A stretch of DNA of 64,000 nucleotides, from the NCBI GenBank assembly GCA_037130365.1, contig JBAXTE010000008.1:60445-124444 (forward strand), in the 5' to 3' direction. The notes below the pieces were generated by a model. That model saw nothing but the letters and a program-made list of their open reading frames with translations. It ran no database searches and was not told the origin of the DNA. Shown here one piece after another: positions 50,557 to 59,456 of this stretch. Origin of the DNA: JBAXTE01 sp037130365. GTDB lineage: Bacteria; Bacteroidota; Bacteroidia; Bacteroidales; WCHB1-69. The position numbers and the translations under genes were made by a program. Positions within the stretch are counted from its first letter, which is position 1; each line of letters opens with the position of its first letter.

Positions 50557-51594
50557 ATGAGTTTTGAAGATAATTTCACCGTAGAACGCTCTAGAGTTCC
50601 ATTGTCAAAAGAAGACTTTATAAGCGACCAAATGGTTAAATGGTGTGCTGGTTGCGGTGGCCATGCAATTTTATCCTCTGTGGGTAGTGTTTTTCCAAAA
50701 ATTGGATATAAAAAAGAAAATTTCTGTATGGTATCAGGAATTGGATGCTCTTCTAGGTTTCCATATTATGTAAATACTTATGGATTTCATGGTATTCATG
50801 GTCGTGCACATGCAATTGCTTCTGGTGTAAAAATGTCAAATCCACATTTAAGTGTTTGGATTGCATCTGGCGATGGTGATTCTATGGCTATTGGCGGAAA
50901 CCACTTTATACATATTATTCGCAGAAATCTTGATGTAAATATTATGCTTTTTAATAATCAGATTTATGGATTAACAAAAGGCCAATATTCTCCTACAACC
51001 CCAATGGGTGCGATTACTAAAACATCACCTTATGGAACGATAGAACATCCATTTAACCCAGGTGAATTAGTACTTGGAGCACAAGGAACTTTCTTTGCTC
51101 GTGTTGTAGATACAAAACCAAAATTAATGACCGAAGTCTTCTTTGAAGCTGCCAAACATGACGGAACTTCTGTTGTTGAAATACTCGAAAACTGTGTTAT
51201 TTTTGCTGATGGCACTCATAAAAATGTTACTGGTAAAGAGGTTAAAGAAGATAACCAATTGATCCTGAAAAATGGGGAGCCAATGATTTTTGGAAAAGAT
51301 AAAGACAAGGGAATCATTCTAGGAAAACATGGTTTAGAGGTGGTAGCAATTGGTGAAGAATTCGACAAAAACGATCTTTTGGTTCACGACATGTACTCTC
51401 AAGATCCTGGCATTCATCTTATGCTTGCTAAAATGCAACCTCCATATTTTCCAATGGCGCTAGGAGTTATAAGAGCAGCAATGTATCCTACCTACGATGA
51501 TCTTATGGACGAACAAATTAGTAAGGCGAAAGCTACAAGCAAAATTTTATGTGTTGATGATTTATTAAATAGTGGTGACACTTGGGAAATTTAA
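50557..51594 (+). CDS. korB: 2-oxoacid:ferredoxin oxidoreductase, beta subunit
   Basis: 345 residues. CAGCGGHAIL and the cysteine in SGIGCSSRFPYYV ligate a 4Fe-4S cluster together with a third and fourth Cys; the thiamine-diphosphate motif is ASGDGDSMAIGGNHFIHIIRRN ending in FNNQIYGLTKGQYSPT. It forms the catalytic core with the preceding fused subunit. The length and the C-terminal extension with KNVTGKEV agree with the 2-oxoglutarate type. Followed by a terminator hairpin. Confidence 0.94.
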   Translation: MSFEDNFTVERSRVPLSKEDFISDQMVKWCAGCGGHAILSSVGSVFPKIGYKKENFCMVSGIGCSSRFPYYVNTYGFHGIHGRAHAIASGVKMSNPHLSVWIASGDGDSMAIGGNHFIHIIRRNLDVNIMLFNNQIYGLTKGQYSPTTPMGAITKTSPYGTIEHPFNPGELVLGAQGTFFARVVDTKPKLMTEVFFEAAKHDGTSVVEILENCVIFADGTHKNVTGKEVKEDNQLILKNGEPMIFGKDKDKGIILGKHGLEVVAIGEEFDKNDLLVHDMYSQDPGIHLMLAKMQPPYFPMALGVIRAAMYPTYDDLMDEQISKAKATSKILCVDDLLNSGDTWEI

Positions 51595-51599
51595 GAGAA

Positions 51600-51670
51600 A
51601 ACTAGGTAAAAGGTACACGGAAAAAGGTACAAGGTGCACGGTAAAGGGTGCTCGGTACATGGTAAAAGGT
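51600..51670. repeat. Degenerate short tandem repeat
   Basis: About seven imperfect units built on GGTAAAAGGTACACGG / AAGGTACAAGGTGCACGG / GGGTGCTCGGTACATGG, purine- and G-rich on the plus strand, between the korB stop and its terminator. Confidence 0.6.
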
Positions 51671-51697
51671 CATTTTACTTTAAACTTAAATATTTTT

Positions 51698-51728
51698 AAA
51701 AAGAGATTCTGAAAAGGGTCTCTTTTTT
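51698..51728 (+). terminator. Terminator of korAB
   Basis: AAAAAGAGA (51698-51706) pairs with TCTCTTTTT (51719-51727), 12-base loop, ending in T6 on the plus strand. Confidence 0.75.
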
Positions 51729-51770
51729 ATTGGTTGTGCGTTTTAGCATGATGTTATAAATAAAAAGTAG

Positions 51771-51778
51771 TAAATTTG
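51771..51778 (+). promoter_or_regulatory. Putative -7 element of the transhydrogenase operon
   Basis: TAAATTTG, 51 bases before the ATG at 51830. -33 not clear. Confidence 0.5.
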
Positions 51779-51829
51779 TAGTTAATGAACAAAATGTAAT
51801 TTTTGTTGTAACTTAATTAAAAAGAACTT

Positions 51830-52957
51830 ATGAATATTGGAATTATTAAAGAACCTATTCACGAGAATAGAGTTGTTTTATTGCCAGAAGCAGTTAAAGA
51901 ACTTAAGAAACTAGGGGTTTCTGTGTTAATTGAATCGGGAGCTGGAGAGCGTTCGTTCTCTTCAAATCAGCAATATTTGGAAGAAGGAGCTGAAATTTCA
52001 GATCGAAAATCAGTATTATCAAAAAGTGATTTAATTATTTCAATAAATCCAATTGAAATTCAAGAGTTAGCTGATGTTAAAGCAGATGTTGTCCTTATTT
52101 CTGCATTTAACCCATTAGCAAATCACGATTATGTTAATGCCATTTTACAAAAGCAGTTAACAAGCTTTAGCCTCGACATGATTCCTCGGGTTACACGTGG
52201 ACAAGCTATGGATATTCTCTCTTCGATGGCAACAGTGGCGGGATATAGAGCCGTGTTAGATGCTGCAATGCGACTCCCGAAGTTCTTTCCAATGTTTATG
52301 ACGGCAGCTGGTACAATTACTCCTGCAAAAATACTTATTCTAGGTGCTGGCGTGGCTGGTTTACAAGCAGTGGCTACTTCCAGAAAACTAGGAGCACAAG
52401 TTTTTGTGTTTGATGTTCGGCCAGAAGTTAAAGAGCAAGTAATGAGCTTAGGTGGTAAGTTTGTGGAAGTTGAAGGCGCATTAAGTGATGTTGCTGCTGG
52501 TGGTTATGCTGTTGAACAAACAGAAGATTTCAAACTTCGACAACAAGAAGCAATACATAATCAAGCTATTAAATCGGATGTATTGATTTGTACCGCTCAA
52601 ATTCCAGGAAAAAAAGCCCCATTATTGATTAAAAAAGAGACGGTGGAAGCAATGAAACCAGGTTCAGTAATTATCGATATTGCTGCATCTACTGGAGGAA
52701 ATTGTGAACTTACCATAGATAAAGAAACCGTAATGGTTAATGGTGTTCAAATTGTTGGTCAGTCACTTTATCCATCAACAATGCCGATGGATGCATCTAA
52801 AATGTTTGGAAAAAACGTGATTAATCTGCTCAAATTAATGGTGGACAAAACAGGTACTCTTCAACTCAACTTCGACGACGAAATTGTTGCTGGTTGCTGT
52901 ATTACTCATAAAAATGAAATTATCAATCAACGCGTTAAATCTTTAATAATTAAATAG
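51830..52957 (+). CDS. pntAA: NAD(P) transhydrogenase alpha subunit, soluble part (PntAA)
   Basis: 375 residues, the NAD(H)-binding domain I. It begins NIGIIKEPIHENRVVLLPEAV, related to alanine dehydrogenase; contains SFSLDMIPRVTRGQAMDILSS, the Rossmann loop ILGAGVAGLQAVAT and the mobile loop region of the QEAIHNQ segment. With PntAB and PntB it drives hydride transfer from NADH to NADP+ with the proton gradient. Here the alpha subunit is split into two genes, as in Rhodospirillum-type enzymes; the next gene follows by two bases. Confidence 0.95.
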   Translation: MNIGIIKEPIHENRVVLLPEAVKELKKLGVSVLIESGAGERSFSSNQQYLEEGAEISDRKSVLSKSDLIISINPIEIQELADVKADVVLISAFNPLANHDYVNAILQKQLTSFSLDMIPRVTRGQAMDILSSMATVAGYRAVLDAAMRLPKFFPMFMTAAGTITPAKILILGAGVAGLQAVATSRKLGAQVFVFDVRPEVKEQVMSLGGKFVEVEGALSDVAAGGYAVEQTEDFKLRQQEAIHNQAIKSDVLICTAQIPGKKAPLLIKKETVEAMKPGSVIIDIAASTGGNCELTIDKETVMVNGVQIVGQSLYPSTMPMDASKMFGKNVINLLKLMVDKTGTLQLNFDDEIVAGCCITHKNEIINQRVKSLIIK

Positions 52958-52959
52958 AT

Positions 52960-53271
52960 ATGGAACCAATACTTGAATTTATTTACCTATATAAAAACAT
53001 AATTTTTATTGTCATTCTATCCATATTTCTTGGAATTGAAGTGATTTCCCACGTTCCCGCAGTACTTCACACACCATTGATGTCGGGTGCTAATGCGATT
53101 CACGGAGTGGTCATTGTTGGTGCCATCATTGTTATGGGGCATGCTGAATCAACTCTAGCACTGGTTCTTGGCTTTATTGCTGTTTTGCTAGGAACGCTAA
53201 ACGTGGTAGGAGGGTTTGTGGTCACCGATCGAATGCTAGAGATGTTTAAGAAAAAACCGAGTAAAAAATAA
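52960..53271 (+). CDS. pntAB: NAD(P) transhydrogenase alpha subunit, membrane part (PntAB)
   Basis: 103 residues with three transmembrane helices (about 8-28, 42-62, 66-88). Segment IEVISHVPAVLHTPLMSGANAIHGV is the signature of the alpha-2 subunit, which builds the proton channel with PntB. Starts two bases after pntAA and precedes pntB by 29. Confidence 0.95.
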   Translation: MEPILEFIYLYKNIIFIVILSIFLGIEVISHVPAVLHTPLMSGANAIHGVVIVGAIIVMGHAESTLALVLGFIAVLLGTLNVVGGFVVTDRMLEMFKKKPSKK

Positions 53272-53300
53272 ATAACAGTAATTGAATAAAATTTATTGAT

Positions 53301-54731
53301 ATGGAAATAATTGGAAAATATATACTCGAAATAAGTTACATCATCGCTTCGGTCTTATTTATTATTGGTTTAAAGATGTTGAGTAATCCGGCAAGTGCTC
53401 GAAAAGGAAATCTTTGGGCAGCCTTAGGAATGTCTATTGCTATCATTGCAACTCTATTTTGGCATACCAATTCCGAAGGGGAGCACATTGGAAATATCCC
53501 GCTAATTCTCACAGCCATTGCAATTGGAACTATTGTAGGCTGGATGATGGCTAAAAAAGTAAAAATGACAGCTATGCCACAACTTGTTTCAATTTTTAAT
53601 GGAATGGGTGGCGGTGCCGCTGCGCTGATTTCAATCATGGAATTCCCTCATATTAGTGCTGAAATGATTGCCAAAGAAGGAATGATGAATGGCCATGTGC
53701 TTTCAATATTACTCGGACTATTTATTGGTAGTGTATCGTTTGCAGGGAGTATGGTGGCTTTTGGAAAACTCGACGGCAGAGTTGGCGATTTAAGAATTAA
53801 AGCATTGAAATATTTCAACATGACTCTTTTGGTTGGAATACTTGCTTTTATAGGGTACATTATGTCTTTAGGAAATATAAATCCTTCGGATAATATGTTG
53901 TTGATTTATGCTCTGATGGCCGCTTCGCTTCTTTATGGGATATTATTTGTAATGCCAATTGGTGGTGCCGATATGCCAGTTGTAATCTCATTGCTTAACT
54001 CATTTACAGGTGTTGCCGCTGCAATGGGTGGATTTTTATATGGAAATCAAGCGATGCTAACTGGTGGAATTTTAGTTGGATCAGCAGGGACAATTCTCAC
54101 GGTATTAATGTGCAAAGCAATGAATCGTTCGCTTCTTAATGTAATTATTGGTGCATTTGGTGGCGGAGGTGCAGGCGCTGCAAATCAAGAAGGTGGTGTT
54201 ATGAAAGAAATTTCGTTGAGCGATATGGCTGTTTTGTTGAGTTATTCTCAAAAAGTAGTAATTGTTCCAGGTTATGGTTTAGCCGTTGCTCAAGCACAAC
54301 ATTTATGTCACGAACTCGATCAATTGCTTGAAGCTAAAGGTGTCGACGTAAAATATGCAATTCATCCTGTAGCTGGACGTATGCCAGGTCACATGAATGT
54401 ATTATTGGCTGAAGCTGACGTTCCCTATGATAAATTAGTAGAATCGGAAGAAATTAATTGTGAATTGCCAAATACCGATGTCGTAATTGTAATTGGTGCT
54501 AACGACGTAGTAAATCCTGCTGCCGAAGACGATCCATCAAGTCCAATTTATGGAATGCCGATTGTAAAAGTACAAGATGCAAAAAACATTGTAGTACTAA
54601 AACGAGGAATGGGTAAGGGTTATGCAGCTATCGAAAACATGTTGTTCTTCCACGAACGTACCCGTATGTTATTTGGAGATGCAAAAGCAACACTTCAAGC
54701 CTTGGTAAACGAAGTGAAAGCTATTGATTAA
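53301..54731 (+). CDS. pntB: NAD(P) transhydrogenase beta subunit (PntB)
   Basis: 476 residues. Eight or nine helices in the first 270 residues (MSNPASARKGNLWAALGM at the start; FNGMGGGAAALISIMEF) and the NADP(H)-binding domain III from about 300, with VIVPGYGLAVAQAQH, HPVAGRMPGHMNVLLAEA, VIGANDVVNPAAEDDP and KRGMGKGYAAIEN. Completes the three-subunit proton-pumping transhydrogenase. Together with korAB upstream this stretch is a redox-carrier supply block. Confidence 0.97.
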   Translation: MEIIGKYILEISYIIASVLFIIGLKMLSNPASARKGNLWAALGMSIAIIATLFWHTNSEGEHIGNIPLILTAIAIGTIVGWMMAKKVKMTAMPQLVSIFNGMGGGAAALISIMEFPHISAEMIAKEGMMNGHVLSILLGLFIGSVSFAGSMVAFGKLDGRVGDLRIKALKYFNMTLLVGILAFIGYIMSLGNINPSDNMLLIYALMAASLLYGILFVMPIGGADMPVVISLLNSFTGVAAAMGGFLYGNQAMLTGGILVGSAGTILTVLMCKAMNRSLLNVIIGAFGGGGAGAANQEGGVMKEISLSDMAVLLSYSQKVVIVPGYGLAVAQAQHLCHELDQLLEAKGVDVKYAIHPVAGRMPGHMNVLLAEADVPYDKLVESEEINCELPNTDVVIVIGANDVVNPAAEDDPSSPIYGMPIVKVQDAKNIVVLKRGMGKGYAAIENMLFFHERTRMLFGDAKATLQALVNEVKAID

Positions 54732-54763
54732 TCAGTTAAAAATCACAACGAAATAAAATTATT

Positions 54764-54802
54764 AAATAAGCGACATGTCTTTATAAACATTGTCGCTTAT
54801 TT
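54764..54802. terminator. Bidirectional terminator between pntB and elbB
   Basis: Perfect 12-bp stem AAATAAGCGACA (54764-54775) / TGTCGCTTATTT (54791-54802), between convergent genes that stop at 54731 and 54809. Confidence 0.8.
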
Positions 54803-54808
54803 ATTGGT

Positions 54809-55456
54809 CTAAATATTTTCCAGTATTGATTTAATTAGATTTGATGATCCATCATAAATATCGGCAATAGTTGAATCTAGCATATAGCATGGAGTGGTGA
54901 ATATTTTATTTTTCTTATCGGCAATTACTTCGCCATAAGAAGTATTTACATGTGTAGCTCCCATATCCGATATTTTTTTTGCTGTAAATTCGTCGTTTCC
55001 AATTGTTATAGTCGTATTATCAAGAACTTTGGCAATAATAACAGGAGAAATACACATTGCACCAATAGGTTTGTTTAAATTGTGCATATCAATAATTACT
55101 TTTTTTATTTGAGGAATTACTTCGCAGTTTTCTCCTTTGTATTCGTAATTACTTAGATTTTTTATAGCACCAGATCCTCCAGGAAATAGGATTGCATCAA
55201 AATCATTTGCATCAAAACTGGTAAGTGGTTTTATCATTCCGCGAGCAATACGTGCCGATTCTACTAAAACATTTCGAGTTTCAGGAGTAACCTCTTTCGT
55301 AAAATGGTTAATAACATGGTGTTGTTTGATGTCTGGAGCAAAGCAATAGTATGTGCAATCGTGCTGAGTGATGGCTAACATTATCATTGTTGCTTCATGA
55401 ATTTCACTTCCATCATATACACCTGAACCTGAAAGTATTATTGCAAATTTTTTCAT
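54809..55456 (-). CDS. elbB: ElbB-like glyoxalase (DJ-1/PfpI superfamily)
   Basis: 215 residues. Begins KFAIILSGSGVYDGSEIHEATM, the ElbB hallmark, with FDAILFPGGSGAIKNLS and the nucleophile-elbow cysteine in GAMCISPVI. ElbB proteins have weak glyoxalase activity and were linked to isoprenoid production; their cellular role is unsettled. Single leftward gene. Confidence 0.92.
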   Translation of the reverse strand: MKKFAIILSGSGVYDGSEIHEATMIMLAITQHDCTYYCFAPDIKQHHVINHFTKEVTPETRNVLVESARIARGMIKPLTSFDANDFDAILFPGGSGAIKNLSNYEYKGENCEVIPQIKKVIIDMHNLNKPIGAMCISPVIIAKVLDNTTITIGNDEFTAKKISDMGATHVNTSYGEVIADKKNKIFTTPCYMLDSTIADIYDGSSNLIKSILENI

Positions 55457-55577
55457 AACCGTTTTCTTCTTTTATGCTAAATATATATATTCAAAACAAT
55501 ACTAATTCATTAATAATAAATTCAATTTTTGAATTTCAATAATTTTAAAGAACACACTTTTCACAAAGAAAACATCT

Positions 55578-56510
55578 TTACTTTGATTCGTATGTTTTAG
55601 GGACTTTTGGATCTGTAATTACTATATAATCACCCAAATGAATAAATTTAGCCCAATTTATGTTTGGAAAACTATCATCCGACCCAGTTGAGATTACTAG
55701 AATTTTAGAATTAGGAGAATATTTTTTAAGCTGAGTTACAACCGCAAATCCCTCATCACTATGAAATCTGCCATTGACTTGGAAAATTTTCTTGGTTGGA
55801 TTTTTCTTTACATATTCAGAAATGGAATAAGCCATGGTGGCATCCCAAAGCGATTGAGCCATTACAAGATTAAATGCACCCATCATTCCCATTGGAGGAG
55901 CTTTGGTTGTTTTTGATGTGTCTGCAGAATTGTGACCCATCATATCCATCAATTTCTCGTGGTATTTTCCGGTTGCAGTATCATAAGGTAATGGAGCAAA
56001 AAAAGATTTAGATTCTACAGGAAGCAATGCCAGTCCTTTTTGTCCTTTTTTCCCTGCAATATTTGAATATCTTCCTGCGGCATTTGCACAGACAACATCT
56101 AGTTTATTCTTTTTAGCAAACTCAACCATAGGGCGGTAATCTCGATAATTGCTCCAAACTTTGGCATCTTTTAAAAAATCCCTTTCACGAATCATACCCA
56201 TAAGATATTCATTCATAATTGGTTGAGCATCACGTTCAAACATTTCCATAGATAATGTCAACTGAGAATTGTATAACTTGTATAGCTCCTCAAAGATTGA
56301 AATTTCCAAAAAATGAGTCACAGAATCGTTATGTTCTTCGCCAAAGAACAACACATCTGCTGTTTTCATATCCGCAGCAATTTCTGCAGGAGTAACCTCT
56401 TTTTGAGTTTTAACAGAGTAAATACGATAATTTTTTTGTGAAATTTGACTAAACCCAGCAAAAGCCCAAATAGCCATTAATGCAAATAAAACGATAGATT
56501 TTCTTTTCAT
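55578..56510 (-). CDS. ChaN-like haem-regulated family protein, exported
   Basis: 310 residues, signal peptide to about residue 22 (FAGFSQ) without a lipobox cysteine. ChaN-family segments: VLFFGEEHNDSVTHFLEISIFE, LSMEMFERDAQPIMNEYLMG, WSNYRDYRPMVEFAKKNKLDVVCAN, and AQSLWDATMAYSI. ChaN of Campylobacter binds haem; biological role in Bacteroidota is unproven. About 45 more residues than the core, with a Met-rich insertion (TTKAPPMGMMGAF). Confidence 0.82.
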   Translation of the reverse strand: MKRKSIVLFALMAIWAFAGFSQISQKNYRIYSVKTQKEVTPAEIAADMKTADVLFFGEEHNDSVTHFLEISIFEELYKLYNSQLTLSMEMFERDAQPIMNEYLMGMIRERDFLKDAKVWSNYRDYRPMVEFAKKNKLDVVCANAAGRYSNIAGKKGQKGLALLPVESKSFFAPLPYDTATGKYHEKLMDMMGHNSADTSKTTKAPPMGMMGAFNLVMAQSLWDATMAYSISEYVKKNPTKKIFQVNGRFHSDEGFAVVTQLKKYSPNSKILVISTGSDDSFPNINWAKFIHLGDYIVITDPKVPKTYESK

Positions 56511-56552
56511 AAATTGAATATAGATTATTTAAAAAAACACAAAATAGTTAAC

Positions 56553-56582
56553 CAAATTTATACTTTATTCAATATCAACCAA
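56553..56582 (-). promoter_or_regulatory. Putative promoter of the ChaN-like gene
   Basis: On the minus strand TTG (56582-56580), 19 bases, then TAAATTTG (56560-56553), 42 bases before the ATG. Confidence 0.6.
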
Positions 56583-56623
56583 CAGGAACAATCAATAATA
56601 AGATAATGCTAAATTACCACACC

Positions 56624-57778
56624 CTAAAACTTTAGAATTTCGGTATATTTTACTATTCGAACCCCGGTATAATAATATTTGATAACATCGTCTGATTTGT
56701 AGCCAAGTTTAACCATTTTAATAGCACCTTCCTGACTGAGTCCAACTCCATGCCCATAACCCCGACCTGTAAGTATTACTTGGTCTTTGTCTTCGGTAAC
56801 CGAAAAAAATGAAGAGCGTAACTTAAATGATGTTCTTACATAGCGCAACGGTATTGAGTCGAGAATAAACTGAACTCGCTGGTCTTGCTTAAAATTACAC
56901 AACTGATTCAATTTCTCGGAGTTATCAGCAATCGAAGGATAGTTTGTTTTGAAGTAATCGAGCCATTGTTTTTTTGGAATTTTTGTTTCCCAAACATTAT
57001 TTCTTCCACCATTACTAAAAGTATCTTGAACAGATTTTAGATATGAAGTTGGGATACTCCAAACAAATTCGGAATTTTGAGTCTGTCCGCCACTATTCGA
57101 GTGAAAGGCCGCAGAGATTAATTTACCATTATTATCTACAATTACATCACAAAAAGTTTGCGAAACCGCCATCATTATATCTGTGTTATTGCAACGGCGG
57201 TAGTATGCCTGACAATGAGTTTCGTCGCAAAGATTATAACCATTTTTAACGTGTTTCATAATGTTGGTGAGCGTATATGTTCGAGCAATAATTGCTTGAA
57301 CTTTAAAAAATTCAATATCTTTCGAGCTTCCCAAAACTTCCGACTGAACAACACCAGCGACGTATCGTTCTAAATCAACCCGATTAATTATAACGAGAGC
57401 ATTGTTTTCAACACTTAATCGTAAATCATCATCATAAATACGTTCGCTGAATTTTTTTGCACTTGTTTTAATATTAAATGCATTAACTAAGCCGACACTT
57501 TCTAACTGAATTTCTGAAAAAACACCAATAATTACGTTGTTTTTGGTGATTTGAATTTTTCCTTCAACTATTTTAAAATCAATAATTGTGTTTTTATAAA
57601 CGTCGATGCTTATTGGAATTTTATCTGCTTTTATTGCATATTTTCCAGAGATAGGAGTAAATGAAAATTGGGTTATGGTTGCAGACGAAAACACACGTAT
57701 ATCTAAAGATAAAGCAAACGAGATAACCATTTGAAAAAGAAGAACTAAGGTAAGGATATATTTAGATTTATTATGCAT
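56624..57778 (-). CDS. SpoIID/LytB-domain protein (lytic transglycosylase-like)
   Basis: 384 residues with signal sequence (residues 1-24). From about 120 the SpoIID domain: INRVDLERYVAGVVQSEVLG with the catalytic Glu of the family, FKVQAIIARTYTL, AFHSNSGGQTQNSEFVW, and the C-terminal GRGYGHGVGLSQEGAIKM. SpoIID cleaves denuded glycan strands during sporulation; in non-sporing Bacteroidota homologues presumably trim peptidoglycan. Spaced 29 bases from the lpxB start-side neighbour's stop, on the same strand. Confidence 0.9.
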   Translation of the reverse strand: MHNKSKYILTLVLLFQMVISFALSLDIRVFSSATITQFSFTPISGKYAIKADKIPISIDVYKNTIIDFKIVEGKIQITKNNVIIGVFSEIQLESVGLVNAFNIKTSAKKFSERIYDDDLRLSVENNALVIINRVDLERYVAGVVQSEVLGSSKDIEFFKVQAIIARTYTLTNIMKHVKNGYNLCDETHCQAYYRRCNNTDIMMAVSQTFCDVIVDNNGKLISAAFHSNSGGQTQNSEFVWSIPTSYLKSVQDTFSNGGRNNVWETKIPKKQWLDYFKTNYPSIADNSEKLNQLCNFKQDQRVQFILDSIPLRYVRTSFKLRSSFFSVTEDKDQVILTGRGYGHGVGLSQEGAIKMVKLGYKSDDVIKYYYTGVRIVKYTEILKF

Positions 57779-57807
57779 ATTGTAGTTTTATGTCGCTAAT
57801 ATACAAG

Positions 57808-58941
57808 TTATTTCGTTAACGACAATTCTTCATATATTATTTTAGCGGTTTTTAACGATGCGTTTCCATTCCCTAATTTCTGAGCCAACAACTCATATTC
57901 GATTAACATTTTCTCTCTATTTTCGATATTTGTGGTAATCATTTCAAGTTCTGAAACAACATTTTTCAAACAACATTCTTGCTGAATTAACTCCACTACC
58001 ATTGCTTTATCCATTATTAAATTGGGTAAAGAGATAAAAGAAATTCCTTTTACTATTTGCTTTGCAATTGCATACGAAATTCCGTTGGCTTGATATAGCA
58101 CGACTTGGGGAATATTAAAGAGTGCCGTTTCGAGGGTTGCCGTTCCAGAGGTAACTAATGCGGCATAACTTTGTTTAAGAAGCGAATAGGTTTCGTCCCA
58201 AATTATTGGAATTTGTTTATCTCCAATAATATTTTGGTATAACTCTTTTGGTTGCCATTTTACCCCAGCAATTATAAATTTATATTGAGGAAAATGTTTT
58301 GTTGCATCAACCATAACGGGTAATACCTTTGTAATTTCTTGTTTTCGACTTCCTGGAAGCAATGCAATAATAGGACGAGAATCCGTCTGTTTAAGTGAAA
58401 TTAATGCTGGAGATTCCGTTGTTTTTGCATCATGATATTTTCTTAAAGCATCAAGAAGAGGATGCCCAACATAATCAGCATTATAATTATATTTTGCATA
58501 AAAATCTTTTTCAAAAGGTAGAATACAAAAAACCTTATCAATATCTCTTTTGATTGCATGAACTCTAGATTTTTTCCAGGCCCATATCTGTGGTGAGATA
58601 TAATAAAACGTTTTAATTCCCTGCTTTTTAGCAAAAGATGCGATGCGAAGATTAAAGCCTGGGTAATCTATCAATATCAACACATCTGGATTAAATTTTA
58701 CAATATCTCGTTTGCAAAAAGCTAAGTTGCGAGCAATCGTGCGAATATTCATCACCACTTCGGCAAAGCCCATAAATGCTAAATCGCGATAATGTTTAAC
58801 AATGTTGCCTCCTTGAGTCTCCATCATGTCACCACCCCAACAGCGGTAATTTGCATTTGAATCTAAAATAGATAACTCATGCATTAAATTTGAAGCATGT
58901 AAATCGCCAGAAGCCTCACCTGCAATGATATAATATTTCAT
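57808..58941 (-). CDS. lpxB: Lipid-A-disaccharide synthase
   Basis: 377 residues, full length. MKYYIIAGEASGDLHASNLM and GGDMMETQGGNIVKHYRDLAFMGFAEV are unmistakable, as are ILIDYPGFNLRIASFAKK, YYISPQIWAWKKSRV and LLPGSRKQEI. It joins UDP-2,3-diacylglucosamine to lipid X, forming the disaccharide of lipid A at the inner-membrane face. The arrangement surE - small membrane protein - lpxB is recurrent in Bacteroidota. 231 bases of spacer lie upstream. Confidence 0.98.
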   Translation of the reverse strand: MKYYIIAGEASGDLHASNLMHELSILDSNANYRCWGGDMMETQGGNIVKHYRDLAFMGFAEVVMNIRTIARNLAFCKRDIVKFNPDVLILIDYPGFNLRIASFAKKQGIKTFYYISPQIWAWKKSRVHAIKRDIDKVFCILPFEKDFYAKYNYNADYVGHPLLDALRKYHDAKTTESPALISLKQTDSRPIIALLPGSRKQEITKVLPVMVDATKHFPQYKFIIAGVKWQPKELYQNIIGDKQIPIIWDETYSLLKQSYAALVTSGTATLETALFNIPQVVLYQANGISYAIAKQIVKGISFISLPNLIMDKAMVVELIQQECCLKNVVSELEMITTNIENREKMLIEYELLAQKLGNGNASLKTAKIIYEELSLTK

Positions 58942-59113
58942 GTGTTTATATTTATTTTTTCAGTTGTCGCATGGAACTCACATAACAAAATTTAATTATG
59001 CCCTTGTGGGCCAAAATAGATTAATTTTTGGCATGTTCGTTTCATTCTTATTCTATTAGGTTAATTGTTTCCCCAAAAACATTTTTACACTAACTTCTTT
59101 TCACGAACCGAAG

Positions 59114-59125
59114 GACTACGTAGTC
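59114..59125. repeat. 12-bp perfect palindrome followed by ACTTTA-type short repeats
   Basis: GACTACGTAGTC, in the lpxB upstream spacer (58942-59172); the next 45 bases are a loose repetition of ACTTTAnnn. Another inverted pair GCCAAAA/TTTTGGC lies near 59010-59033. No gene is present here. Confidence 0.4.
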
Positions 59126-59172
59126 AAATGTCTTTTCACTTTACAGACTTTCAACTTTATGGACTTTATAAA

Positions 59173-59454
59173 CTAAAGAAAGAAACCAAAGTAAGTTAAA
59201 GTTAAAATAAAAGTCATCATTAAAATACCCCTTCCGGTACGGTCAAACTTAAGTTTAATGAGATAATATCTGAGCGTAAATAGATTTGTGAAAATACTAA
59301 TTAATCCTAGTGTTTGAGGCTTTAGAACGCCTTCTTTTCCACTAGCGCTGTCTAAACCTAAGCCAATAAGATAAAATAATCCAAAAGCGATAAGCGGGAG
59401 TAAAATTCCAAGAATCAAACCCATAACAAATGTGTCAGTACGTAATTTATTCAT
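59173..59454 (-). CDS. Small membrane protein between surE and lpxB
   Basis: 93 residues with three helices (about 8-30, 46-62 and 74-92). MGLILGILLPLIAFGLFYLI and FTLRYYLIKLKFDRTGRGILM are recognisable as the small protein commonly found between surE and lpxB in this phylum. Starts two bases after surE. Function unknown. Confidence 0.75.
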   Translation of the reverse strand: MNKLRTDTFVMGLILGILLPLIAFGLFYLIGLGLDSASGKEGVLKPQTLGLISIFTNLFTLRYYLIKLKFDRTGRGILMMTFILTLTYFGFFL

Positions 59455-59456
59455 AA

